From Acridotheres tristis (taxonomy: Eukaryota > Chordata > Aves > Passeriformes > Sturnidae), in contig CM072885.1 in NCBI GenBank assembly GCA_037013685.1, forward strand, positions 66,195,785-66,259,784: a stretch of DNA of 64,000 bases, given 5' to 3'. Shown here piece after piece: positions 49,407 to 63,230 of the stretch; the stretch's first letter is position 1, and each line of letters starts with the position of its first letter. Both the position numbers and the translations under genes were made by a program. The notes beneath the pieces are model-generated. The model searched no databases and was not told where the DNA came from. It saw nothing but the letters and a program-made list of their open reading frames with translations.

Positions 49407-51467
49407 AAGTAGGTAGGTTGGAGTGACCAGGTTCTGATTTATCCCTCACTTAAAAGGGCTTTTTAGGAAAAGGGCCACTGCAACAGGAGGAAGGACATCC
49501 TTGCAAGCCCATAATGGAGATATATGTGTTTGAATCAAAAGGGTGAGTGTACAGTGCTGCAAGTGTTGAGGAACAGAAAAAATTGCATGGAAGGAGAGAA
49601 TGAACTTTAACAAGGAGCTACCACAACAAAAAACAATCAAGCAGTAAAATGAGAGTTTGAAAATAATAAATATATTTTTTTAATAGCTAAATTTTTGTTG
49701 CTTTTCAAATCGGGGTCAGGGGTGTGATATAAAACCATCTGGGAGAGAAAACAATGAAAAGCAAAACTGGGTGATCATACATCTGGCGTTTTGTACCATG
49801 AGTTTTCTCATGTGTGTGGGTACTCCAAGAGAGCTACTTGCATTGCATAATTGAGAGTGATTCAGTGACCACAAAATATTTCTTTTATTCCACGGAGAAA
49901 CAAAAAAAAATAAATCTTGCTGAGGTTTTCAAAACTCTGAATCTTTCCAGTTTCCCAGCAGTGCTGTGTTTCAGGTGAGTGTGATTTTGAGATGGCCCTG
50001 GATGCTTTGACTGTCAGAGACTCCACATGAAACTGTGGAGCATGTTTGCCTCCTAGGAAGCAGAGTTGCAGTCCTGAGGCTGGGATTTCTCTCAGACTGG
50101 GAATCCCAGCCATGTAGTGGAGTTTTCTCTTTAAGCAAGGTGGCAGAAGAGCAGGGATGGGTGGCCTGAGTGATTAACAAGTTTGTGAACTCCTCCACTT
50201 CCAAGAAGCAGCATTTTGGCACAACTGAAAAGGCCTGGTAGGTACTGACTCAGCTCAAAATAAAATATGCCTTGGTATTTTTTGTTTATCACCCCCCAAA
50301 ACCCCCCACCTGGACGGATACACTGTTGGCTGCTCCATGAAAGCTGATACACAACCAACACCTTGTAGCCTAAGTTTGCCTTTAATAGGGGGATTACACC
50401 ACTCAACCAATAGATACATGATATTTTCTGAGAAAAGTCACTGTTATAAATAGCTGTTATTAAAAGTCACAGGGTTGTAAATAGTGCTTACTTCTCCATC
50501 TCATTTTGAGGATATATACTTCATAATCTTAGGAACTCAATGATGCTAGGTTTCTTTTGTATATTTGTATACAAATTGTATACTTGTATACAAAATATAT
50601 TTGTAGAATTTTTACTGTCCTTCCTCTACACTTTCAACTAAATCAAGGTGTTTATGCAGCACAATCGGATTAGATACAGACCTGAAACAATCCCCCCATG
50701 ACCCAATTCTACCTGGCTAAATCCATTTGACTCTTTTGAAGAGTCTTGAGTTTGCTTGTCTTCCCAAGGCTGCCTGGTTGTTTGTCCAGGGGGGAATGGG
50801 AATAAACTGGGCTTTATGTTTGCTTGTTGCGATAATGGATGACACAGAGACCCCAGGAAGGTGCAAGGGAGTGCTCTCTGTTTCCAAAAACCTGGCCTTT
50901 TAAAGCAGTTAGCTGGTTATCAGTTTACACAGTTTTAAGGCACATCAAGCCCAAGTCAACCAACCACCATACACGATGTGGACATGATGTGGACATGCAG
51001 CAGTCACACAGCACATCTCTCATGTCTCTCATGTCTTGTCTCTCATGTCTCTCTACCTCTATTCCAGCTGAGTCACTCTCTCAAAGTTCCCTTCTACTTA
51101 GCCTAAGTAATGGGCCAGAGCCATGCTACAAAGCATTGCCTTTATAAAGCTTTACCTACCACTAACATTTGCTCTCTGCCCAAGGAAGAGCTTTGTTTGC
51201 TGCAGAAGATCCAAAACTCTGTTGTCAAAACTTGTTTCTTCTTCATCTCCAGTTTGGTGCATTAGCAAAGCAGAGTCTCCAAGGATAAACCACGGGATTT
51301 CCAGCATGACTTTCCCCTGCTCTTTGCTATCACTAAGGTAAATATATTTCGACCTTTGTTGGTTTTCTTTTCCTTCTCAGTGATCTATCAGTGCCTGCAG
51401 GAATTTCAGAGAAAGCAAGACAACAATTGATCTGAAACTTTATGATTCTGCCTGACATTATGCTCTA
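49407..51467. other. Intergenic DNA with short simple repeats
   Basis: No gene seen. Three GTATAC cores form overlapping palindromes at 50564-50594 (TTTGTATACAAA at 50564-50575 is perfect). Short tandem repeats of gatgtggacat and tctcatg lie at about 50975-51052. Confidence 0.55.
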
Positions 51468-51760
51468 CCTACAGACACCTGGAGCAGGTGACACAGGAGC
51501 ATGTCCAAGTGGGATTGGAATGTCTCCAGAGAGGGAGACTCCAGCCCCTCTCTGGGCAGCTGTTCAGGGCTCTGCCACCCTCAATGTACAGAAATTCTTC
51601 CTCACGCTGAGGTGGAACTTCTTGTGTTTTAGTTTATGGCCATTCCTCCTCATCCTGTCCCTGAGCACCACTGAAAAGATCCTGGCACCACCTCAAAACC
51701 CATATTCGAGATACTTGTATGTATTGACGAGATGCCCTTTCAGTGTTCTCTTGTGGCAGT
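51468..51760 (-). mobile_element. CR1 fragment, minus orientation
   Basis: ggagcaggtgacacaggagc, ctccagagagggagactcca, cagaaattcttcctcacgct, gagcaccactgaaaagatcc. Closely related to the copy at 25930, but the 3' tail is missing, and there is no satellite expansion at the matching spot. Confidence 0.92.
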
Positions 51761-53164
51761 GGTGAAATCCCTGTGTGAGGAGGGGAGCCAGCACCAAGGC
51801 CTGACCAGCGGGAAGCTGTTCAGCTGTGGCAGCTGCACTACTTTGGCAGCAGTTTAGGTCATGTGTGTCCTCTGTCCCCCAGATTAGTTCCTTGGGAGGT
51901 CAGCCGAGCTCTAGAGCTTGTGGCACACAGAGCTTGTGGCACACAGGCCTTGGCAGGTAGGCCGAGGCCTTTCCCTGCCTCTGAGCTGCACTGGTGCTGA
52001 GGGCTTTCCTGAGACAGGTTAATGAAGCACCTCTGCATGTGAGCTGTGAAATTACAGCCTGTAATAACCCCAGTTAACCCTGGAACAGCCCTGGTGCCCT
52101 GTGCAAAACCCCAAAGCATTTGGGGTCAGTGTTTTCCTTGAGCATGTAGCTGAAAGGAGAGGAAGGACAGATTGTGGCCTGCACATGGCAGGTAAGTTGG
52201 GGCAGAGCCAGTAGCGCAGGCCAGGCCTGCTCTGCCCCTGCCTTTTGGCTTTTTTGGGATTATTGTTCACAGTCTGTTGCATTCCTCTTTGCTGCTTAAC
52301 CCTGGATAATTTGCTATTGCACTTTGGCTCCTGAAGGCAACATATCGCTAGCATGAAAAATAAAAATAAATCCATGCATCCATGCTGGTGTTTCGCATCC
52401 AGAAAAATGCCTGTGGGGCCAACTGGAGTGGGACTGAAACTGCCACTGCTGCCCTTTCCAAGGACTCAGGGATAACAGGGACCTGTGCACAGTCTTTGTG
52501 TGTGCTGGATGGCCCAGGGTGGTTTCCATGGCTCTTTGTGTGCAGTAGGTGTCATTAAAAAGACAACATTTGACACCCTACCTTGGCTGGAGCACTTGGT
52601 GGCTACAGCTCCTAGATGTAATGGGATCAGGAGTGGCCTGGTGTGATAGACTTTTCTTTCTGCTCCTTTCTGAAGCAGAAAGATTTGGAGGGACATGTGG
52701 ATTTCCTTCCTCTGGTTAGAGATACTGATCATGAAATGTGTCACCTCAATGTGTCTGTGCCGGCCTGAGACATCAAATCTGATTGGAAAATATTTTCTAT
52801 GAATGCTTTATCCCAACCTCTACTTCTACCACCTTAATAGTGAGGATAGGGGAAGTGAAAGAGTGGTAAAAGTACAAAGATCTTACAGAGCAGGATAGGC
52901 TAGCTAGTATTTCTTCCTTAATTTTTTCTTTAAAACATGGCTTTTCCCACTGTCAGGTTACCTACACGACCAGCAGTCTCAAACCTGCTCAGTTTCTGTA
53001 TAGGCTGACTTAAGAAACATGGTAAAAAAGTGTGACAGCAGCTACAAGTCTGAGTCAGAAAAATTGGCAAAATCCAGTATTAAGATGTAAACTGAGCAAA
53101 GCACATCTTCCTCTGTACAACAGATCTGAACTGTCTTTGGACAGCTGCCAATTCACATGAGCCT
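51761..53164. other. Intergenic DNA, no gene seen
   Basis: Unique sequence; an 18-bp tandem duplication agagcttgtggcacacag is at about 51913-51948. Confidence 0.5.
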
Positions 53165-53487
53165 GATCCTTTCCCCTCTTCATGAGGAGGAGAGGAGAGG
53201 GATGTGCTGATCTTTTCTCTCTGGTGCAAGGGAATGGCTTAAAACTGCATCAAGGGAGGTTCAGGCTGGATGTCAGGGAAATGTTCTTCTCTGAGAAGGT
53301 GATCTAGCAGTGAAAGCTGCTCAGTGAAAGCTGCCCAGGGAAGTGGCACCAAACCTGATGGTGTGCAAGGAGCACTTGGACAACATTCTTTGATACACAG
53401 GTTAATTTTTAAGCTGTCCCGTGTGAAGTCAGGAGTTGGACTTGATGATCCTCATGGGACCCTTCCAGTTCAGGATATTCTGTGAAG
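53165..53487 (+). mobile_element. CR1 3' end fragment
   Basis: gggaggttcaggctggatgt, gttcttctctgagaaggtga, gttggacttgatgatcctca and ttcaggatattctgtga. A short internal duplication cagtgaaagctgc is present. Confidence 0.9.
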
Positions 53488-55117
53488 TTGAGTCCACTTT
53501 GGATAGCCAAACATTTAACCCGGAAAGAACTAAGGTGTGCAGTGGGGTTTGTTGTGGTTGACTCAAAAATTACTTATCTCCACATAAACCCCAGCTGTTG
53601 GGATATCAAAGAGCAGGAAATGGGCCCACAGCATTCACTGCAGCTTCATCATCTTTCCTTGCACTGATAACAGTCTTGTTTCAAGCCTGATTTAATTTGC
53701 CACTCCTTCTTCCTACTGAGGGCGTGGTAATTAGAGAACCATCTTCTCATTATTAATAATTACTACTAGATTCATTACTAGTAGATATAGAAAAATCTTC
53801 ATTCTGAACAACAGACACATTAAGAGGACGAAAAAGATGAAATTAGAGTGACAAATATTATAATTCTTGTTTTTCATGGGTGAGACAGAAAGCAACAAAA
53901 TCAGTTGATTTCTCCCCTTTCCAAAATCATATGGATAGTGGATGTTCCTTTTATTAATAGTTCTGGGTGCCTAACCAGACTTCTGAAGGGTTGGCAGAGT
54001 TCAGACTTCCCTCAGGCTCTTAGTCCTTTGTCTGAAATATGTCTTTTAAAGAATTCCCAACCTGTTTTTTACAGTTCTCAATATATATATATTTTTTTTT
54101 TTGGTCTTTCATTAACCACTGTGAAATGCTCAGGTGTGACAACAACAGTAAATGAACCAAAATTGTCAACTTTTATTAAACATCAGAGCTCTCAAATATA
54201 GAAAGAGTCCTAAAAATCTACTGAAAGTTGGAACACAGTTAAATGCTGGACACAACATCTGAGTTGCCACCTGGAAAAGCAATCAGGAATGTGGCTTTCT
54301 GTGGGCAAATCCAGCTCCCTCTGTTCAAGTACATGAAAGCAGCACCTTGAAATTACTCTGAAGCTATAGTGATGTCATGAAAATGGAGCATAAATTCCTT
54401 GGTGGTCAATCGGTGTAAGATTTTGTGTAAGCTTAGTTTTAATGCCCTTTGACATTTGTTTTGCAGTTTGGATTTTTTTAGGTTTCTTCCTTTCTTCTCT
54501 TAAGGCTCTCACAGAAAATCTTTGAAATCAGATGCTGTGTGAAATTCAACCCCTTCTGGGTTAAATTCATACATGCATCTACATATGGATTTTTCTTTTT
54601 GGTGGACTACATCTATATAGAAATACACAGTCAATTAAAAAAGGTAATCATCCTGAGTTTTTATGGTTTAATAGCTGATTTAAAACTGAAATTGGATTTC
54701 CTTCCACTTCCAGCCCTTATCCATGGTGTAACTAAGCAACACCACCCTTGTGTTTTTGATGGGGCTGAGTGCACACAGTTCTTGCTGACTGGGATAGCCA
54801 TAACTGCACCCATCTTTAACTGGCAAACCTTGGCTTTCACAACTGTGATTTCCTGCTGGTGCTATGGATGCAGAAGCATTGATCTGGAAGTCTTTGGAGG
54901 TGTGCTCTTCACTCTGATCTGTGCCTTTTTGGGCAAAGCCTCCCTTTTTTCTTCTTACATGTCTCTTCCTCAATCACCTGTTTCCAAAACATTTCTGAGT
55001 ACAATTTACTCCTGCAGCAGACATAGCAGAGCTGGAGGAAGAAAACCAGCCTAATAAAGGTTTGCATGTTCCAGTGGGGCAGAACTAAGGCTGATGTGGC
55101 TTAAATATTTCTCAGCT
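53488..55117. other. Intergenic DNA, no gene seen
   Basis: AT-rich unique sequence. A 171-codon frame at 54539-55054 resembles no family that I recognise and is probably chance. Confidence 0.5.
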
Positions 55118-55556
55118 GGGCAAAGAGCTGGTGAAGGGTCTGGAGCACAAATCTTATGAGAGGGAGCTGAGGGGGGGCTTGGCCTGGAGAAAAGGAGGCT
55201 CAGGGGGACCTTCCCACTCTCCACAACTCCCTGACATGAGCATGTAGCCAGGTGGGGGTCAGGCTCTGCTCCCAGGCAACCAGTGGCAGGACAAGAATAA
55301 ATGACCCCAAATTGCACCAGGGGAGGTTTAGACTGGATATTAGGAAAAAACCATCTTTACTGAAAGGATTGTTAGGCACTGGAAGAGGCTGCCTGGGGAG
55401 GTGGTGGGACCACTGTCCCTGGAAGTCATCAAAAATGTGTGGATGTGGCACTTGGGGATATGGTTTAGTAGTGAGCATGGTGAGTTCTGGGTTAATGTTT
55501 GGATTTGGTGACCTTTTTAATTTTTTCCAACTTTAAAGGTTCTGTGATTCTTTGGG
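55118..55556 (+). mobile_element. CR1 3' end fragment
   Basis: gagggagctgagggggggct, ccaggtgggggtcaggctct, ggaggtttagactggatatt, gatgtggcacttggggatat and aaggttctgtgattctttg in CR1 order. Confidence 0.94.
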
Positions 55557-58457
55557 CCTTGGTGTTGACATGGTGGGAGCTGCCATGGATGTGCAGGAGG
55601 CAGCTCTAGGCAAGGCATGTGGGGCTGTCTTGGGAGAGCTGAGAAGGTGGGAAGGGAATTAATTGATATTTCAAACAAGTCATGGAGCACCACATGCTTT
55701 CTGGGCAGGGCTCAGGTGCCACAGCTGTGTATGGGAGGTGTGTCATGTTGGTAGCTGTGGGAAGGGAGGAGAGTGTGTGAGCTGATGGCCTGAAGATGCA
55801 TTTTCACTTGTGGATTTGGGCAGGAGCTGTTCTGCTCCACCTCAGGTTGCCTTAACAGAGTGCTTGACAGGCAGATTAAAAAACTAACTTTAAAGACTGC
55901 TGAGGGATGTCAGTCAAAGCTGCTTAAGAAAAGTCATGTCCTGCTTCCTGAGAGTGAGGATGGATATCCAAGGGTGACCATGAAGCCTTGGCATTGCAAG
56001 GGTTTGAGGGCTGTGCCTCTTCCCCAGGAAAGAGCATTTAGAAAAATTTAATTGTGTATCTGCTTGCACTGGAGTCAGTGGTGGTATTCCCAGGCTCAGC
56101 AGCTGCTTATGTACTGTGGAATGATATCCAGAATTCATCCTCAAGGACCTTCCTTAAAAGAGGGCAGGATGTAGACACTCTACTAAATATCAGTGGGATC
56201 CACAGAAGAGGTCAAGCTAAGACAAAACACATTCCCAGGATAAGGTCTATCTGTCTGAAATTCTGACTTGAGTTTTCTAAGCCCAGTAAATGGATACTAA
56301 TGCAAAATGCCATGCTGGCTAAATGGATTTCAGTTAATTTTCTGCTATGAAAGCATTTCAATTTTAACAATAGCTGTCACTCCCAATATAATACAGAAAT
56401 AGTTTAGTAATACAGGCCTTAAAACACTACTCTGATAAATATTTATATTACTTATTTTAAGTTAAAAGCTTGGTTATGAATTGTTTTCATTCCAGCAGTG
56501 TAAACATCCTTCTAGAGTCTGCACTGTAATGTTGGGATTGAAGTCGCTTTCTCTATTTGCCTTCTCTTATTTTATCAGTGCAAAAATATTCCTTAGTGGA
56601 GTCTGATAAAAGTATTTCACTGTTCAAATGCCCTTCTTTTCTGTACAGTACAGAAGGGAAAAATAATGTTAGGTACTTTTCTGCAGTCAGCAAAAAAACC
56701 ATCAGTTCTTTGTCAGATTTTAGTTTAGTTTAAACAGAAATTTGAATACATGACCATAAAACACAGGCCTTCTATGCAAGAGGCATTTTCCTGGTGATAA
56801 ATGGACTTTGGCTATTGTTTCGTTAACATTTTATGCTTATTTGGTAAAGGAAAGCTTTATAAAATGGGAAACAAAAGCTATTTAAGGTGTTTGAAGTGAG
56901 GTACCAGCACAAATAGCCTCAGCTCTGAATTGAAGAGCAGTAATAGATAAATAACTGGATATGGGGTTTGAACTGGAATCCCAGCCATATTCTTGTGGTG
57001 AAAGGGAAGGATTTGAATGATGGCAGCAGAATGCAAGCCTCCCCAGTATCATCAGTCTGAAGTGGCTGTAGAAATTCAGGCAGTCATTTAATAAAAACAC
57101 CTCTTTTACTATGGAGGCTGTAAATTATACAAGCCTGTCAAGTTACAGCTCTGCCTTTGTGCCCAGCACGATTGTAATGTTCTCAGTCCATAATTTAGAA
57201 AAGGATTAAAGTTTTCCAATGCTCTGCTGTTTTTACAATGTTTTGGTGATAATAAGATTACCTCAGCCTCCCTCTCTCATGTGAAAATGTCTCTAAAAAG
57301 ACATACCATATTTGAAGGTGGGGTTTTCTCACACACAGATGCATATATTTGAGAGGGAGAAAATACATGACAGTGGTGTCTGGCATCAAACTCTTATTGT
57401 GGAGCTGGAGATGCCTCATTACTCATGGATGCTGAAGGCATGCAGCTGATGTATGGATTTGCTCTGTACAAGTGCTACTGCATCTTTAAGGTTTCTGTTT
57501 ATTAAAGAAAAGGTTTCAAAAAGAGTTTTAAAAACGCTTATGAAACAGCAGAGATTTTTAGAGGACCCATTCCTTGGAAAGCCAAGTTTCTTTAATTATC
57601 AGGGATAACTATTGGATAAACCTCAGGAGGACAAAAATACTACCAGTGTTGTCTGTCAGAAAGTAAAAGCGAAATAGATTTTCTACCTGAATTAAATTGT
57701 GCTTTTAGAAGCCTGGTGTCAGTAGATATTCTGGAGATGGAGAAAATTACACAAGATCTGCATGTGGTCAGGAAATTTCCTGTTCTCACCAGTAGCAAGT
57801 TCTGACTTCTCTCATCATCTGCCACAGCATATCAGGTCTTCAGTTTGCCACTGGGCTTAGAACTTGGCTGCTGTGCCTTTTAGGGTGAGGGGGTGTCTTA
57901 TTTTTGAGAAAAATGGAAAAATATTCCCCTGACAAGTTTGTGGTTTGAGTTTTTTTTTTTTTTCAAAGATGGCACCATGAAGCCACCCAGATATTTGGTA
58001 GAGGTCCTGTGGAGGACAGATTAGGCAGCAAAAGTGCTGGACAGCCAGGCAAAGATGCATGGAAGACAAAATTTGTCATATGCTGCCTCAGTATTCCTCT
58101 GATTATCTCTACCACATACCAGACATACTTAGGTTTCAATTTCCTTGCAAAAACTCGTGTTAATAGCATTTGCTTGAATTATTTAAGAAAATGAGAGGAT
58201 TCTAGAAGACATCAAAGCCTGTGTCCTCACCTACAGTCAGAGCCTATTACAGAGGGGAAAAAGTGCCATAAAAAAAGACATTAAATTCTTTGTCTTCTAA
58301 GATCCAGGACTAGGCAGCTCCTCTGAAGTCATTATTCCAGCTATGAATGACCCCAGAATGTCATTCTGTCAGGAAGACTTGACTGCCATCAATGGACATC
58401 TTGATCATGCCTCCCTTCCCTTTCACCCTGCTGCTGTGAGGATGAACTGAACAATAT
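55557..58457. other. Intergenic DNA, candidate conserved non-coding stretch
   Basis: 2.9 kb without a recognised repeat and without a gene. AT-rich parts at 56270-57640 contain GATA and TAAT motifs. A 17-bp palindrome TTCTGTACAGTACAGAA lies near 56639. Confidence 0.45.
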
Positions 58458-58706
58458 GAGTGAGCTCAGAGGAGGGTTAGGGTGGATATCAGGGAAAGGT
58501 TCTTCCCCCAGAGGGTGTCAGGCACTGAACAGGCTCCCCAGGGAATGGTCACAGCCCCAAGGCTGCCAGAGCTCCAGGAGCTTTTGGACAACACTCTCAG
58601 GGATGCACAGGGTGGGATTGTTGGGGTGTCTATGCAGGGCCAGGAGTTGGGTTCAACAATCCTTCCAACTCAGCATATTCTGTGATTCCATAATTCTATG
58701 GATGTG
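58458..58706 (+). mobile_element. CR1 3' end fragment
   Basis: gagggttagggtggatatca, gggtgtcaggcactgaacag, ggctgccagagctccaggag and a tail ttctgtgattccataattct. About 95 percent similar by eye to the copy at 62985. Confidence 0.94.
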
Positions 58707-59079
58707 GCCACCTTTATTCCCCAGAACTCCCTCCAGGCTGGTTCATGTAGATAATGTGATATCACTGGGCTGTTGTCAGATAAAACTTCACCCTCAAACC
58801 CTCAGTCCTCTCCTCTGTGTGGAGCAGCCAGTTCTCAGAGCTGTGCAAGTGCCCACTTCAGCTGTGCTGTTCACTGCACTTTCTGTGCAGATGCTGAGTA
58901 AAAGGTGAGGTCTTCAGTGGACCACGATGGAGTTGGACAAACTGGAAACTGTGCCCACCACCTGGGAAAATTCTTGAATGATTCAGATAGCTCACATGCT
59001 CAAAACACCAGTGTCTGCCTCTGGAGCTGGGAATCTCTGGTGGCTGTGGAGAGGCCAGGAAAAGAAACAGGGATCGTAG
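58707..59079. other. Intergenic DNA between CR1 copies, nothing seen
   Basis: Unique sequence without coding or repeat signal that I recognise. Confidence 0.5.
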
Positions 59080-59755
59080 CATGGGTCAGGTTAGAAAGGA
59101 CCACGGAGGGTCATCTGGTCCCACCTCCCTGCTCCAGCAGGGCCATCCCAGAGCACAGAGCACAGGATTGTGTCCAGATGGTTCTGGAATGTCCCCAGTG
59201 GGGAGACTCCACAGCCTCTCTGGTCTCTGTTCAGGGCTCAGTCCCTGCACAGGACAGAAGTTGTGCCTCCTGTCAGTGGAGCCCCCTGGGCTCAGTCCCT
59301 GCCCGTGGCTCTGGTGCCATTGCTGGGCCCTGCTCGGAGCCCTCCCTGCACACAGGGACACCCGGGGCTGAGGGCCCCTCTCAGCTGGGGCTCCTCTCCA
59401 GCCTGGACAGCCCCAGCTCCCTCAGCCTTTCCCTGGCACAGATGCTCCAGGCCCTGAATCATCTCTGCAGCCTCTGCTGGCCCGCTCCAGGAGCTCCCTG
59501 TCCCTCCTGTCCCGAGGAGCCCAGGACTGGACACAGCTGTCCAGATGTGCCTCCCAGGGCTGGGCAGAGGGGCAGGATCACTCCCTGACCTGCTAGCACT
59601 GCTCTTCCTAATGCACCCCAGGCCATCACTGGCCTTCTTGTCCCTCAGGTCACTGCTGGCTCATGGAGAGCCTGTTGTTCACCAGGACCCCCAGGTCTTT
59701 CTCAGTAGAGCTGCTGACCAGTAATCCTGTGCCATGTGCTCTGGAATAGCCCTGC
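59080..59755 (-). mobile_element. Long CR1 fragment, minus orientation
   Basis: Inverted CR1 from gggtcaggttagaaaggacc through ctgctccagcagggccatcc, tccagcctggacagccccag, tgctccaggccctgaatcat and further 5' text (caccaggacccccaggtctt). GC-rich, which produces long chance frames. Confidence 0.92.
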
Positions 59756-59756
59756 T

Positions 59757-60190
59757 TGATCAGAGCTGTGGAACCAGATGACTCCCTGTGGTCCCTTCCA
59801 ACCTCAACCAGTCTGTGTTTCTGTCTGAAGGGAGGCTAAGGGCACTGGGTTTGTTCTGCCTGGACAAGACTCAGCTGGGTCAGTGCAGACTTCTGTCTAA
59901 AGGGCAAATTTAGAAAAGGCAGAACTAGATTCTCCTCAGAGGTGCATGGAGAAGGGACCAGTGGCAAGTGACACATGTTGCAACTAGAAAAATTCTGATT
60001 TTTTTGATTGGGAAAAATTCTTCTCTGTGTGAGTGGTGCAGCACAGAAGCAGGAGCCTAGGGAAGATGAGGGATACCCATGCTTGGAAAATGTCCAAACT
60101 TGACTGGATAAGGCCTTGTGGGATCTCATCTAGCTTTGGAATTAGCCCTGCTGTGAACGACAGGTTGGACTATGAGCTTCCAGAGGTGCT
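59757..60190 (+). mobile_element. Nested old CR1 pieces, plus orientation
   Basis: 59757-59826 carries a CR1 tail (ccctgtggtcccttccaacc). 59827-60190 is a diverged CR1 copy (gggaggctaagggcactggg, gcaaatttagaaaaggcaga, ttggaaaatgtccaaacttg, gacaggttggactatgagct). Together with the inverted copy at 59080 it forms a CR1 cluster. Confidence 0.75.
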
Positions 60191-61599
60191 TCACCACCTG
60201 AATTGTTCAGCTAAAACAGTGTTAAGTCTCAAAGTTCATTCAGGCTGTTCCAGCTTCTCTAGAGCCACTTTCCACAGTGTGTTGCTGCTCCAGGGGTTGC
60301 TTAGTCAGTGTGTGCATCTCATGATATCACGAGGAAGAGAGAAACCTTTCCTAGTCCCCCTGGCTATTCCTGACTAAAAGGTTGTTTTTCCTAAACAGTA
60401 AACTAGGAAATTTTAAAAAATAACTCAGTTTTGTGTATTTCCTTGTCACCCCCCACCCCCCGCTTCCCTAACCCATAATCTCTTGAACAATTTGTTCAGT
60501 CAGCCTCAAGTTTCCTAAAAAAAGGACATTCTACCCTGAGTTAATATCATGCCTGTGAAAGTTCAGGCTGATTATTTTTCCTCTAGAGAGGGAGTCAAAA
60601 TTTGGCTTATAATGGAGGTCTTGTTTCAAACAACGATGAAAGAATTTAGCATTTCTGACATCAGTGGGGTGGCACAGGCGTGGAGGCGCATGCGGGCGGG
60701 GGGAGCTGGGCTCTTCTCTGCTCCACTGGTTTTGTGAAGGACTCTTTCACTGGTGGAGGTTTATCTAAACTCACCTCAGCACATGTACGTATTTATTTAC
60801 TAAAGCAAACCAGGCAACAAACAGGACCAAACCCTGCATTTAAATGTCCCTACAAGCAGCCCCTTCATATAAAAATCCCTCTCCAGCCCTGCTTATGAAA
60901 AAGCCTGGGAAAGTTTATTTTCCTCAGGTTTTACAACTCATTGTTTTCCACAAAAGCACCCCTCTGCTTTTCCAAGAGTAAGGATAATTCTGTGGCTAGA
61001 GCATATGACTAGGACTTGGGGTTTTCTTCCCAGCTGTTGCACAGACTTCTTGTGCGTCCTTGAGTAAATCTGATTAATCTTGTTGCACATCTGTAAAAAG
61101 GATGCACTGCTCATTCACAGAAGAGGCTGCGAGCCTTTTGGACCTTTAAAGTCAACTGAATAGAAATGGAAATAAGCAGGCATGAAATTTTGTGTACAAG
61201 TGCTTGATGAAGAAATAGTGGATTTCTTTCTTTTTATGTATTTGACAGAGCTTAATTAATTCTGTACAAGGTTGGGTGCAACATTTATATCTAGAAAGTT
61301 TATGAGTTTTTTTCTTCCAAACTGAAGGGGATGTTTCTTCGAATGAGTTTTTTTTTAATGAAAAATTAGAACATTAAAAGTTACTTTTTTAAAATGAAGA
61401 AGAGAAATGCTCACCTTGCCAGTATTATATATTATTTTTAAAGGGGGGAAGTAGATCTTCCCAGCCAGCTATAAGCCACAGGCTTTATGGGGAAAGCAAT
61501 GCCATTGAGGCTGAGTGCAGGCACACTGAGGGCTGGGAAGTGACTGGACACAGGAACATCCAGCTCCTTCTCTGCATGCTGGTTCAGTGGGCAGACAGG
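60191..61599. other. Intergenic DNA, nothing recognised
   Basis: AT-rich unique sequence, no gene. Confidence 0.5.
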
Positions 61600-61768
61600 C
61601 AGGATTTTCCCATGAGGTGGTGGAGTCCCCATCCCTGGAGATGTTCAGGAAATGGCTGGATGTGGCACCCAGTGCTCTGGGCTGGGCATCAAGGTGGGGA
61701 GAGAAGCCAAAAGTTGGAGCTGCTGATCTTGGAGGTGTTTTCCAACCCTAACAGTCCTGTGATTTGTT
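61600..61768 (+). mobile_element. CR1 3' end fragment
   Basis: gaggtggtggagtccccatc, ggaaatggctggatgtggca and gttttccaaccctaacagtc, in CR1 order. Confidence 0.88.
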
Positions 61769-62984
61769 TTATCCTCAGGGTCAGTGTGCAGGCCTGTAAC
61801 TCACCATCCACATCTGAACCCTGCTGTGAGGAGAGACAATTGCCACCTTCCTGTGGTTGTCTGTCACACTCACTATCCCTGTCCCTTGAGTACTTCATGA
61901 ATATTGATGAAAATACCTCCAGGAAAAGGTATCTACCAGCACAGGGACTTTCTTCCTCAGAGCTGAAGTTACAAAGGTGTCTCCAGATACGTGGTGTCCT
62001 TTTAGGGTTAAACCTGGCTTGAATTGGAAAGAGCTACATATGGAGAAAAAGCATTATAGGATCAATATATTCAACCCTCTGCACTTTAAAGAGAATAACA
62101 ACAACAATTCATTATGGGCCAGAGTTTTTCAAGTGCCTGGTCAACTTCTGTGCCTTGCTTCCAGCTGTTCATAATGTGATACCTCAGAGGGACTTGGTTT
62201 TTTGTGTGCTGAATATTCACAGCTGAAACCAAATTCTTCTGACAAAGGGGCTCCTTTCAATTAATTCAAGATTAGGTTTTGAAAATAGTGTGCAGAATTA
62301 CTAGCTGAATTGAAATATCAATAAAGATATAAAAAATTCTGCAATCATCCTAATTTTCCATTTATGTTATCTCTTCAAATTCTTTTGTAATAATTTTCAG
62401 GTGTCATGTGGCTGAAAACATTAGTAAAATATGGGAACAGCTCAGTAGAATCATGAGACTTTTAAAAAAGTTTTTTAGATTAGTTTTGGAAATTACAAAC
62501 CACTTACAGAACTGCAAGTCTTAAATTTTGCACATTTGTGTCAGTAAATTTGCATTAATTTTATCAAACTGTGATCTACACCCTGCACTTTAAAGCATAA
62601 GAAACATTGCCAGTGCCAAAAGTTCAGGCTGCAAGTATTTACGGGAGTGGCTGAAAAATGAGATTTAGGAAGTAGTTCAAGTTCTGTTCACATTTTTCAG
62701 TTTTCATTCATCTCCTGTTACATTTCTAAGCTTTCTCATCAACAGCAAGCACAGATGATTCACTGAAAGAACACGAGTGATTTGCTTATGTCACCACATT
62801 TCTCCAGGAGCTGGAAATTTAAACAGAAGAGTTTCATGGAGTCATGATAAATCCCATGCATCGGCAGAGTTAATTCACTGTAATGTGTACCTGTCTCTGT
62901 TTTTAACAATTAGCTCCTGTTTCTGCTGACAGTGATTACAGCATTGTGCAGGAGCAGGATGGGAACATGGAGAAAGGCATGGAG
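61769..62984. other. Intergenic DNA, nothing recognised
   Basis: AT-rich unique sequence without coding signal. Confidence 0.5.
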
Positions 62985-63230
62985 CTGTGTCAGGGGAGGG
63001 TTAGGGTGGATATCAGGAAAAGGTTCTTCCCCCAGAGGGTGTCAGGCACTGAACAGGCTCCCCAGGGAATGGTCACAGCCCCAAGGCTGCCAGAGCTCCA
63101 GGAGCTTTTGGGCAAAACTCTCAGAGACAAGGTGGGATTATTGGGGTGTCTGTGCAGGGCCAGGAGGACTTAATGATCCTTGTAGGTCTTTTCCAATCCA
63201 AGATATCATGGGATTCTATGATTTCAGGCA
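62985..63230 (+). mobile_element. CR1 3' end fragment
   Basis: Same subfamily as 58458-58706: gagggttagggtggatatca, ggctgccagagctccaggag, ending atgggattctatgattt. Confidence 0.94.

Noticed and set aside
54539..55054. 171-codon frame that might be a membrane protein
   Set aside because: Hydrophobic runs come from T-rich DNA; no family resemblance, and no splice or promoter signal.
58905..59588. A 227-codon plus-strand frame
   Set aside because: Mostly antisense of a GC-rich CR1 copy.
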